34,923 nucleotides of DNA from an uncultured Eubacterium sp. (GTDB taxonomy: Bacteria > Bacillota > Clostridia > Oscillospirales > Acutalibacteraceae), in the NCBI GenBank assembly GCA_934512155.1, contig CAKSWS010000012.1, positions 1 to 34,923 of the forward strand, read 5' to 3'. The notes below the pieces were generated by a model. That model was not told where the DNA came from. It worked only from the letters and a program-made list of their open reading frames with translations, and searched no databases. Position numbers and translations under genes: made by a program. This document shows, piece after piece, positions 1 to 6,043 of this stretch (its first letter is position 1; every line of letters begins with the position of its first letter).

Positions 1-111
1 AATTATAAGAGGAATAACTATTGCCAAAACAGATGTAATTATAATTCGGGTGTTGATTTTAAAATTTCGTGTTCTGTTTTTTATTTTTTCGGTGTTTTTG
101 TTTTTACTCAT
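1..111 (-). CDS. N-terminal part of an unidentified membrane protein (runs off the window)
   Basis: On the minus strand an ATG at 111-109 overlaps the TAA stop of the PHP gene as TAATG and opens a frame of 37 codons that stays open to the window edge. The product starts with a basic, Asn/Lys/Arg-rich stretch of about 22 residues followed by a hydrophobic run (residues 23-37, beginning RIIITSVLAIVIP), which looks like a first membrane helix or uncleaved signal anchor with a positive inside. The one-base overlap suggests translational coupling with the PHP phosphoesterase. N-termini like this occur in sensor kinases, diguanylate cyclases and many other membrane proteins, so no function is assigned. 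Confidence 0.6.
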   Translation of the reverse strand, partial: MSKNKNTEKIKNRTRNFKINTRIIITSVLAIVIPLII

Positions 112-1094
112 TATTCAAAATAAATAGGGTTGGTAAATGCTCTTATAAAAGGCGGAAGCACCTTGTTGTTGCATTTTAAAAATTTGTGTTCTACAGTGCT
201 GTAAAGTTTTTTAACAGCACCTTTGTATTCGTATGTAATTTCAGCTCTTACAAATCCTTTTTCTTTAACTTCACATTGAAATTCGGTGTCTTTTTCGCCG
301 ATTTTTGTGTTGTAAGAGAAAATAAGCCTATCGTTATTATAAATGCAAAGTTTGTGTGCAGGCAGTAAATTCTTTGCCTTAACCGTTATAATCGTGTTTG
401 GAGTAAATTTAACGGTGTCGCCCATAACGGCGTCGCCGCAGGTTAGGTAAAGCTGTGTTGAAATCGGAGAATTTGTAACAAAGCAGTTGCCGTTTCGCAT
501 TGCTTTTAAAATTGCTTCCGGCGTTTTCTCTTCTGCAAGTACAAATGTTGTGGGGCAGGCAAGCAAAATGTCCGGCACATAGTCTTTATGAAAATCCGAA
601 CCGCCTACAGCGGCAATTTTTTCACCGTTTAACAGTTTCTTTACCCACCAGTCTCTGTTTTTCATATTGTCTGTATGTTGAATTGTGTTCCACACTTCAA
701 CACAGTCGCAATATAAATCGTCAATATCAAATCTAAATCCGCATTGTGAACAAAACGGGTGGTTAAGAGAAATTGTTGCTCCTGCTTCTTTACACTTTTT
801 AATAATACTTTGGTAATCTTCTTTCGTGTCCAGCTTATAAGGAGGTTCTTCAGGCACCTTGGCGCCCCAAATATTAACATGGCCGTTATCGCCTGTTATT
901 TCCTGTCCTTGAATTATAAGCATATTTCCGTCGTAATAGCTTTCTTTTACGGAATTGAAATTATGGTCGGTAATAATCATAAAATCAAGATCCATTTGCT
1001 TGCATCTGTCTACAAGCTGACCTTTGGTAAGCACACCATCGCTGTTCGTTGTGTGCAAATGCGTGTCGCCTTTAAACCATTTTCTATTGTCCAT
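111..1094 (-). CDS. PHP-domain metal-dependent phosphoesterase (CehA/McbA-like)
   Basis: The 327-residue product carries the PHP metal-site motifs in order: GDTHLHT (His12, His14), Asp19, ITDHN (Asp43, His44), QGQE (Glu65), GHVN (His72), LNHPF, and GGSDFH near residue 165. PHP proteins are trinuclear metal phosphoesterases; this short stand-alone form resembles the CehA/McbA-like group and is not a DNA polymerase or histidinol phosphatase. The C-terminal 100 residues look like a beta-rich accessory domain. The start is fixed by an AGGTGAT ribosome binding site just upstream, and a promoter lies at 1113-1141. The stop overlaps the start of a membrane protein gene. The substrate is unknown. Confidence 0.85.
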   Translation of the reverse strand: MDNRKWFKGDTHLHTTNSDGVLTKGQLVDRCKQMDLDFMIITDHNFNSVKESYYDGNMLIIQGQEITGDNGHVNIWGAKVPEEPPYKLDTKEDYQSIIKKCKEAGATISLNHPFCSQCGFRFDIDDLYCDCVEVWNTIQHTDNMKNRDWWVKKLLNGEKIAAVGGSDFHKDYVPDILLACPTTFVLAEEKTPEAILKAMRNGNCFVTNSPISTQLYLTCGDAVMGDTVKFTPNTIITVKAKNLLPAHKLCIYNNDRLIFSYNTKIGEKDTEFQCEVKEKGFVRAEITYEYKGAVKKLYSTVEHKFLKCNNKVLPPFIRAFTNPIYFE

Positions 1095-1112
1095 AAATAA
1101 TCACCTGTTTAC

Positions 1113-1141
1113 ATATTATCATAATGAAAAAAAATAATCAA
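1113..1141 (-). promoter_or_regulatory. Sigma-A promoter of the PHP gene
   Basis: On the minus strand TTGATT (1141-1136) and TAATAT (1118-1113) are separated by 17 bases. The predicted start is about 1106, giving a short leader that contains the AGGTGAT ribosome binding site. Confidence 0.6.
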
Positions 1142-1176
1142 CATCAGGCTTCAATGGGGTTTACAATGAATTTATG

Positions 1177-1205
1177 TTGTATAAGAATAATGTACTTATT
1201 ATAAT
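1177..1205 (+). promoter_or_regulatory. Promoter of a possible small transcript
   Basis: TTGTAT (1177-1182), a 17-base spacer and a perfect TATAAT (1200-1205) point rightward, with a predicted start near 1212. No recognisable gene follows before a hairpin terminator at 1319-1349. Confidence 0.5.
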
Positions 1206-1211
1206 GTGGTG

Positions 1212-1349
1212 TTAAGTGCGGTGTAATTTTGCGTTTTCTTTATAGGTGATATGTATGGATTTTTTAGTTGAAAAAAACGTGAAAAACTGCAAAATATCTA
1301 AACTAAGCCAAAAAACCTGCACAGTCGTTTCGGCGGCTGTGCGTTTTAT
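1212..1349 (+). ncRNA. Candidate small RNA or small-peptide transcript of about 135 nt
   Basis: The stretch 1095-1442 holds no recognised gene. It does hold a good rightward promoter and an intrinsic terminator about 135 bases apart, the usual outline of a small RNA. A 43-codon frame (ATG 1255, stop 1384-1386) follows an AGGTGAT sequence, but it runs through the terminator and into the bioY promoter, so the complete frame would not be on this transcript. Either a non-coding RNA or a chance arrangement in AT-rich DNA is possible. Confidence 0.3.
1319..1349 (+). terminator. Intrinsic terminator
   Basis: GCACAGTCG and CGGCTGTGC form a 9-bp stem (one G-T pair) with a six-base loop, followed by GTTTTATT. 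It ends the possible small transcript and insulates the bioY promoter. Confidence 0.65.
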
Positions 1350-1356
1350 TAATTTA

Positions 1357-1390
1357 ATTGTAAACCAAAAAATAAATAATTGTTGACAAT
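1357..1390 (+). promoter_or_regulatory. BirA (biotin repressor) operator upstream of bioY
   Basis: TTGTAAACC at 1358-1366 matches the left half of the known bacterial BirA operator. It is mirrored by TGTTGACAA at 1381-1389, a two-mismatch version of GGTTTACAA, 14 bases further on. The outer half-sites ATTGTAAAC and GTTGACAAT are inverted copies at 8 of 9 positions. The right half covers the -35 box of the bioY promoter, so bound BirA-biotinyl-AMP would block transcription of the biotin transporter. Confidence 0.7.
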
Positions 1391-1411
1391 GTGCTTTGGA
1401 AGTAGTATAAA
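1383..1411 (+). promoter_or_regulatory. Sigma-A promoter of bioY
   Basis: TTGACA (1383-1388), a 17-base spacer and TATAAA (1406-1411) form a near-consensus promoter. The -35 box lies inside the right half of the BirA operator. The predicted start is near 1418. Confidence 0.8.
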
Positions 1412-1442
1412 ATACACAGTAATTTTTAAAGGCGGTGTTCTT

Positions 1443-2006
1443 ATGAGTGAAAACGAAAAGAAAAAAAGTAAGTTTAAAACCATTGATTTGGTTTATGTTG
1501 GTTTGTTTGCGGCTTTAATCGCTGTTTGTTCTTGGATTTCAATTCCTTTAACAGTGCCAATTACATTGCAAACTATGGGCGTGTGTATTGCGGCAGGGCT
1601 TTTAGGTACTAAAAGAGGCACATTTTCTGTTTTGATTTATATTTTGCTGGGTTTGGTCGGCGTTCCTGTGTTTTCCGGATTTAAATCCGGTCCCGGTGTT
1701 TTGCTTGGCACAACAGGCGGTTATATAATCGGTTTTTTGTTTACGGCAATTATTGTTGGTGTTATGACAAAAATGCTCGGCAATAAGCTTTGGGTATATG
1801 TGGTATCTATGATTTTAGGCATTGCCGTTTGCTATGTTTTCGGCACGGCTTGGTTTATTATTATTTATAACCATAATAATGCAGATGCAGTTTCATTGGC
1901 AACGGTTCTTGGTTGGTGCGTAACACCGTTTATTATTCCTGATTTGGTTAAAATTGCCCTTGCATCATTCCTTTGCCTTAGGTTAAAAAAGCATATTAAA
2001 GATTAG
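1443..2006 (+). CDS. bioY: BioY, substrate-binding (S) component of an ECF biotin transporter
   Basis: The 187-residue product is an integral membrane protein with a charged N-terminus and about six hydrophobic segments. It has typical BioY stretches: VPITLQTMGVCIAAGLLG near residues 38-55, then a GLVGVPVFSGF segment and GTTGGYIIGF. BioY binds biotin and works alone or with EcfA/EcfA'/EcfT, which are not encoded here. The start at 1443 is preferred because AAAGGCGG lies 7 bases upstream and the promoter's -10 box is inside the longer in-frame extension that starts at the TTG at 1380. The BirA-type operator upstream fits biotin-responsive repression. No biotin synthesis gene is nearby, which fits a scavenging lifestyle. 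Confidence 0.93.
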   Translation: MSENEKKKSKFKTIDLVYVGLFAALIAVCSWISIPLTVPITLQTMGVCIAAGLLGTKRGTFSVLIYILLGLVGVPVFSGFKSGPGVLLGTTGGYIIGFLFTAIIVGVMTKMLGNKLWVYVVSMILGIAVCYVFGTAWFIIIYNHNNADAVSLATVLGWCVTPFIIPDLVKIALASFLCLRLKKHIKD

Positions 2007-2052
2007 TTTTTCGTATATTTTGCACTATTTTTTTTGTTTTTTTAAATTTGTG

Positions 2053-2081
2053 TTGTAAATTTTTTTAAAGTTTAGTATAAT
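2053..2081 (+). promoter_or_regulatory. Sigma-A promoter of the SDR gene
   Basis: TTGTAA (2053-2058), a 17-base spacer and TATAAT (2076-2081). The start is predicted near 2088, at a short AAGTACTT palindrome, and a GGAGG ribosome binding site follows at 2105-2109. Confidence 0.7.
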
Positions 2082-2117
2082 AAGTAAGTACTTTAAAATA
2101 TTACGGAGGACTTATTT

Positions 2118-2954
2118 ATGTCTAACTGCTGGCTTCAGGGAAAAACCTGTATTGTTACAGGCGCATCCGGCGGTATGGGAGCAGGAATTGCTGCCACACT
2201 TATAAAAAAACATGGTTGTAGGGTTATCGGTGTAGCAAGAAGCGAACCGAAAATGCTTAAATTCATTGAAGAATTGGGTCCTACATATGCAGAACAATTT
2301 TCTTACAAGCTTTTTGATGTTTCAAAAAAAGAAAATTGGGATAATTTTGTTGAAGAAATTAAAGAAGAAGGCATTAAGGTTGACGTGCTTGTAAACAATG
2401 CAGGTATTTTGCCTAAATTTAAGAGATTTGACAGATACGAAATGGATGAAATTGAAAAAGCAATAAATATCAATTTTTATTCTTGTGTTTATTCTACAAA
2501 AGCTCTTCTTCCTATGCTTCTTGAAAGCAATGATGGCGGTGTTATTAACATTGACTCTTCTGCTGCTCTTATGAGCCTTGCAGGCACAACAATGTATTCT
2601 GCTTCAAAAGCTGCCTTAAAGGGCTTTACAGAATCACTTAGAGAAGAATTCAGAGGCAAACTTTATGTTGGTCTTGTTTGCCCGGGCTTCACTAAAACAG
2701 ATATTTTCCGTGATCAAAAGAACGAAGGCGGAAAAGGTCAAAAAATTATGGATATGATTTCAACCGACTGTGATTTGATGGTTAAAATGATTATGTTTGG
2801 TATTGAACATAAGCAGGCACTTCAAATTCACGGCGTGGACGCTCATGCAATGAGTGTTTTCGGCAAATTGCTTCCCGTTAACGGTTCTCGTCTTTTCAGT
2901 GCTATTATGAAGGCTGCCGATATTGATTTGTTTAGCGACGTATTCAGAGATTAA
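2118..2954 (+). CDS. Short-chain dehydrogenase/reductase (SDR family)
   Basis: The 278-residue product is a classical SDR. It has the cofactor loop TGASGGMG (14-21), an Asp in the FDVSK segment (Asp67) at the adenine position, NNAG (93-96), the catalytic Ser (147/148) and YSASK (Tyr160, Lys164), followed by CPGFTKT. Such enzymes reduce or oxidise carbonyl/hydroxyl groups with NAD(P)H, and the basic Arg41 after the second strand hints at NADP. The start is fixed by GGAGG at 2105. A terminator separates it from the downstream sugar symporter; co-regulation with it is possible but not shown. The substrate (sugar, steroid or fatty-acid-like) cannot be told from sequence. Confidence 0.9.
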   Translation: MSNCWLQGKTCIVTGASGGMGAGIAATLIKKHGCRVIGVARSEPKMLKFIEELGPTYAEQFSYKLFDVSKKENWDNFVEEIKEEGIKVDVLVNNAGILPKFKRFDRYEMDEIEKAININFYSCVYSTKALLPMLLESNDGGVINIDSSAALMSLAGTTMYSASKAALKGFTESLREEFRGKLYVGLVCPGFTKTDIFRDQKNEGGKGQKIMDMISTDCDLMVKMIMFGIEHKQALQIHGVDAHAMSVFGKLLPVNGSRLFSAIMKAADIDLFSDVFRD

Positions 2955-2963
2955 TTTTTTTAA

Positions 2964-3007
2964 AAAAGGGACGGAACAGTGCAACGGCGTACTGTTTCCG
3001 CCCTTTT
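2964..3007 (+). terminator. Intrinsic terminator after the SDR gene
   Basis: AAAAGGG..CGGAACAGT pairs with ACTGTTTCCG..CCCTTTT across a short loop, a stem of about 16 bp. The symporter's ribosome binding site follows within 20 bases, so partial read-through is likely. Confidence 0.8.
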
Positions 3008-3036
3008 ATGTTTTTATTTAGAAAGGAATGGTTTTT

Positions 3037-4479
3037 ATGAGCAGTACTGCAGATGCTGCAACAAAAAAGTATATGAATTTTAAAGAAATTGCAGCTTATT
3101 CTCTTGGTCTTTTCGGCTTTCAGGCAATAGTCGGTCTTTTAAATTCATATCAGGCTGAATTTGACGGCTCTATTTTAGGTGTAAATGTAAGCGTTGTTGC
3201 AATTTTGATTCTTATTGCAAAAATCGTTTCTGCCGTTGCCGACCCGGTTGTAGGTAATTTGGTAGACAGGTCTCACAGTAAATTAGGCAAGTTCAAATCA
3301 ATGATTGTTTATTCAATCGTGCCGCTTCTTTTGTTTACTGCGGTGATTTTTATTGATGTTCCTTTTAAATCAAATCAAACTGCCACTTATGTTTGGATTT
3401 TTGTTACATACCTGATTTGGAGCATAGCAATGACAATGGGTGATGTACCTTCTCAAGGTATTGCTTCTGTTTTAACTCCTAATCCAACAGAAAGAACAAA
3501 TGTTGTTTCCATTTCAAACACATTTAAGCAGGTAGGCTTTTCCGCTTGTGTAGTTATTGTTCCTATTATTTGCCTTATAATTCCGGGCGGTTCTCAGGTT
3601 TTTGGCTTTGAAGGCGATACGGATACTCCTATGATTGCATCGGAATATTTGGGAACGGCAATCTTAACAGCTGTTTTAGGCTGTGCTCTTTTTGCCCTTA
3701 TTCCTCTTATTAACAAGGAAAGAGTATCTAATGTTTCTACGGAAAAAACAACGGCAAAGGATATGATTAATGCCCTTAAAAACAATAAGCCGTTTATGCT
3801 TGTAATTATTTCTTATTTCCTTGGCTTCGGCCGTCAAATGGCAATGGGTATTCAGGTTCAGGCTGCAACAGTTATTTTGGGTTCTCAAAATCTCGTAGCT
3901 GTTCTTGGCATTGTAACTGCCGTTGGCTCAATGATTTCAATGGCTCTTTGCCCGCTTCTTATTAAAAAGCTTAATGAAAAGAATGCGTATATTCTTCTTT
4001 CCGTTTATGGCTTTGCCGCTTCAATATTCTCGTTTGTTATAGGTCATTTTTGGTTTAAATCACCTGATAATATGGTGCTTACAGTGCTTTTTTATGCATC
4101 GCTTTTCCTTATTGGTTTGCAGTTTGGCGCAGTAACCCTTATGCCTATGATTATGACAGCAGATGCTGTTGATTATTATGAATATGAAACAGGTAAAAGA
4201 ATGGAGGGTGCATGCTACTCAATTTTAACTTTAACAATTAAAGTTTGCTTGGCTCTCGGTACGGCTGTTGGTCTTATATTTGTTCAAAAATCAGGTTATT
4301 ACGAATCACTCAGCACAGGCGCATTTACAACAGGAACAAAGGATATTATTTTCTTTGCATACACTGCTTTGCCAGGTATTCTTGCTTTGCTTTCTGTAAT
4401 TCCTATGCTTAAATATGATATTGTTGGCGACAAAAAAGCAAAAATTTCTGCCGCACTTGCTGAAAGAAGAGCAAAATAA
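3037..4479 (+). CDS. GPH-family (glycoside-pentoside-hexuronide) cation symporter, MFS superfamily
   Basis: The 480-residue product has about 12 hydrophobic segments. It shows the GPH/MelB pattern: a KIVSAVADPVVGNLVDRS stretch after helix 2 and a SKLGKFKSMI loop (both near residues 68-92), and VDYYEYETGKRMEG near residue 380. These symporters take up oligosaccharides, glucuronides or xylosides with Na+ or H+. The ATG at 3037 is preferred over the one at 3028 because AAAGGA at 3022-3027 overlaps the earlier ATG and sits at normal distance from the later one. The gene lies between an SDR and a secreted GH18 protein, which suggests, without proving, uptake of a released glycan fragment. Confidence 0.88.
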   Translation: MSSTADAATKKYMNFKEIAAYSLGLFGFQAIVGLLNSYQAEFDGSILGVNVSVVAILILIAKIVSAVADPVVGNLVDRSHSKLGKFKSMIVYSIVPLLLFTAVIFIDVPFKSNQTATYVWIFVTYLIWSIAMTMGDVPSQGIASVLTPNPTERTNVVSISNTFKQVGFSACVVIVPIICLIIPGGSQVFGFEGDTDTPMIASEYLGTAILTAVLGCALFALIPLINKERVSNVSTEKTTAKDMINALKNNKPFMLVIISYFLGFGRQMAMGIQVQAATVILGSQNLVAVLGIVTAVGSMISMALCPLLIKKLNEKNAYILLSVYGFAASIFSFVIGHFWFKSPDNMVLTVLFYASLFLIGLQFGAVTLMPMIMTADAVDYYEYETGKRMEGACYSILTLTIKVCLALGTAVGLIFVQKSGYYESLSTGAFTTGTKDIIFFAYTALPGILALLSVIPMLKYDIVGDKKAKISAALAERRAK

Positions 4480-4492
4480 ATTTTAGTGTTTC

Positions 4493-4525
4493 AGCCGTTG
4501 CAATTTTGTTTGCAACGGCTTTTTT
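4493..4525 (+). terminator. Intrinsic terminator after the symporter gene
   Basis: AGCCGTTGCAA and TTGCAACGGCT form a perfect 11-bp stem with a six-base loop, followed by a T run. Confidence 0.88.
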
Positions 4526-4548
4526 AATAATTTCAAGGTGGTATTTTT

Positions 4549-5967
4549 ATGAAAAAAGGTTTTAAATTTTTATCGCTTTTGTTGGTGGTAATAACATTGT
4601 TTTCATTGTTTTCAGGTTGCAGTCAAAACGGTAAAAGCATAATGAATAATACATATGATAATTATGAAAATTTAGCTTCATCCTGTTCTGTTTTTAATCA
4701 ATCGGGTAAAAAAATTTCAGGTTTTAAGTTAAAAGGTAAAGCAGAAGAAAATAATTATGTTACTGTTGATTTAGGCGAAGAAGTTAAATTCAATACGGTG
4801 GTTTTGCAGGAAAAAGGAAAAAATGTAACCCTTTTTGAGATTTACGGCAGTAATAATTCAGAAAGTGATTATGAGTTTTTGTATCAAAGTGATTGTATAG
4901 AGGGCGGCCATACATGTTTTTTGGGTGATGTAAGTTATAGATATTTGCGAATTTTTGTAAATCAGGCAAGCGGAAAATATAATTTGTATAATTTTGGAGT
5001 TTACAACATTAAAAATGATAAGGCAAAAGAATTGCGTGTAAATTCGTATCTTGTTGCAAATGATATTAATGAAAATACCGATTTTTCAATGGTGGATGCA
5101 TTAACGGATATTATTGTTTTCGGTATTGCAAAATTTGATAAAAACGGAAATATTATTTTTGTTGATAATGATGGAAATGAAATAAACGAAAGTGTTTATG
5201 CAGAAAAAATACAAATTATAAAAAATAATGTTAAAGATAAAAGTATTAATTTAATTTGTGATGTTTCTATGCCGTACAATGATGGAAATGAAGATATTAT
5301 TTCTATGCTTTCACCTGAAAATGTAGATAATACGGTTGCCAATATTAAAGAAATTGTTGAAAAATATGATTTTGACGGTTATGATATGGACTATGAATTT
5401 CCAAACAGCAAAAAAGAATGGAAATTATTTAACGATTTTTTACGCAAACTTGATTCTGCAATATCTGATAAAATCATTTCTCTTGCTATTGCACCGTGGG
5501 ATTTGCAGTTCGATAAGGATGTGATAAATATTATAGACAGGGCGGAAGTTATGCTTTATGATATGTTTACGGCACACGGTTATCATTCGATTTTCTCTGT
5601 TACCGTAAATGGTGTAAATAAAATGCTTAAAGGTGGTTTTGCTCCTGAAAAAATAGATTTAGGCGTTCCGTTTTATTCCAGACCCACAAATCGTTTGGCA
5701 TATTGGGGAAATTATAATCAATATGACGGTAAATTGGATAAATATACCAATCTTCTCTATTTTAATGATTTTGACCACAATGGTAATCCTATGACGGCAC
5801 CTCAATATATTAATTCTGTACAAATGATTGCCGATAAAACTGCGTTTGCTGTAGATGCGGGGCTTGGGGGAATAATGGTTTGGCATTTAACTTGCGATTT
5901 GCCGTATGACAATGAACTTTCATTATTCCGTTCAATTAATGAAACAAAGCAAAGTAAAGCGGCGTAA
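4549..5967 (+). CDS. Lipoprotein with discoidin-like domain and GH18 catalytic domain
   Basis: The 472-residue product begins with a lipoprotein signal peptide ending in LFSGC (lipid-modified Cys24), so it should be tethered outside the membrane. Residues about 35-150 resemble an F5/8 type C (discoidin, CBM32-like) fold: a VTVDLGEEVKFNTVVL stretch and a YRYLRIFV strand. From about residue 165 a glycoside hydrolase 18 barrel follows, with the complete DxxDxDxE signature (Asp276, Asp279, Asp281, catalytic Glu283) and a late MVWHLTCD strand. GH18 enzymes cut beta-1,4-GlcNAc bonds in chitin, or the core of N-glycans (endo-beta-N-acetylglucosaminidases). In a gut-type bacterium a glycan-releasing role is plausible. 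AAGGTGG precedes the start. Confidence 0.88.
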   Translation: MKKGFKFLSLLLVVITLFSLFSGCSQNGKSIMNNTYDNYENLASSCSVFNQSGKKISGFKLKGKAEENNYVTVDLGEEVKFNTVVLQEKGKNVTLFEIYGSNNSESDYEFLYQSDCIEGGHTCFLGDVSYRYLRIFVNQASGKYNLYNFGVYNIKNDKAKELRVNSYLVANDINENTDFSMVDALTDIIVFGIAKFDKNGNIIFVDNDGNEINESVYAEKIQIIKNNVKDKSINLICDVSMPYNDGNEDIISMLSPENVDNTVANIKEIVEKYDFDGYDMDYEFPNSKKEWKLFNDFLRKLDSAISDKIISLAIAPWDLQFDKDVINIIDRAEVMLYDMFTAHGYHSIFSVTVNGVNKMLKGGFAPEKIDLGVPFYSRPTNRLAYWGNYNQYDGKLDKYTNLLYFNDFDHNGNPMTAPQYINSVQMIADKTAFAVDAGLGGIMVWHLTCDLPYDNELSLFRSINETKQSKAA

Positions 5968-5986
5968 AACTTAAATAGGTAAAATA

Positions 5987-6020
5987 GAAACAGACCGATA
6001 TTTGAATATCGGTCTGTTTC
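5987..6020. terminator. Bidirectional terminator between the GH18 gene and pnp
   Basis: GAAACAGACCGATATT and its exact reverse complement form a 16-bp stem with a two-base gap, and T-rich or A-rich tracts flank it. It can serve the converging GH18 (plus) and pnp (minus) transcripts. Confidence 0.85.
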
Positions 6021-6043
6021 TTTATGTTTAAATAATATTTTAA

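Noticed and set aside
1158..1166. Second BirA site (GGTTTACAA) upstream of the possible small RNA
   Set aside because: Only one half-site is present; no matching left half lies 14 to 16 bases upstream.
1255..1386. 43-codon frame after an AGGTGAT sequence
   Set aside because: It runs through the intrinsic terminator and the bioY promoter and shows no recognisable protein features; kept only as part of the possible small transcript.
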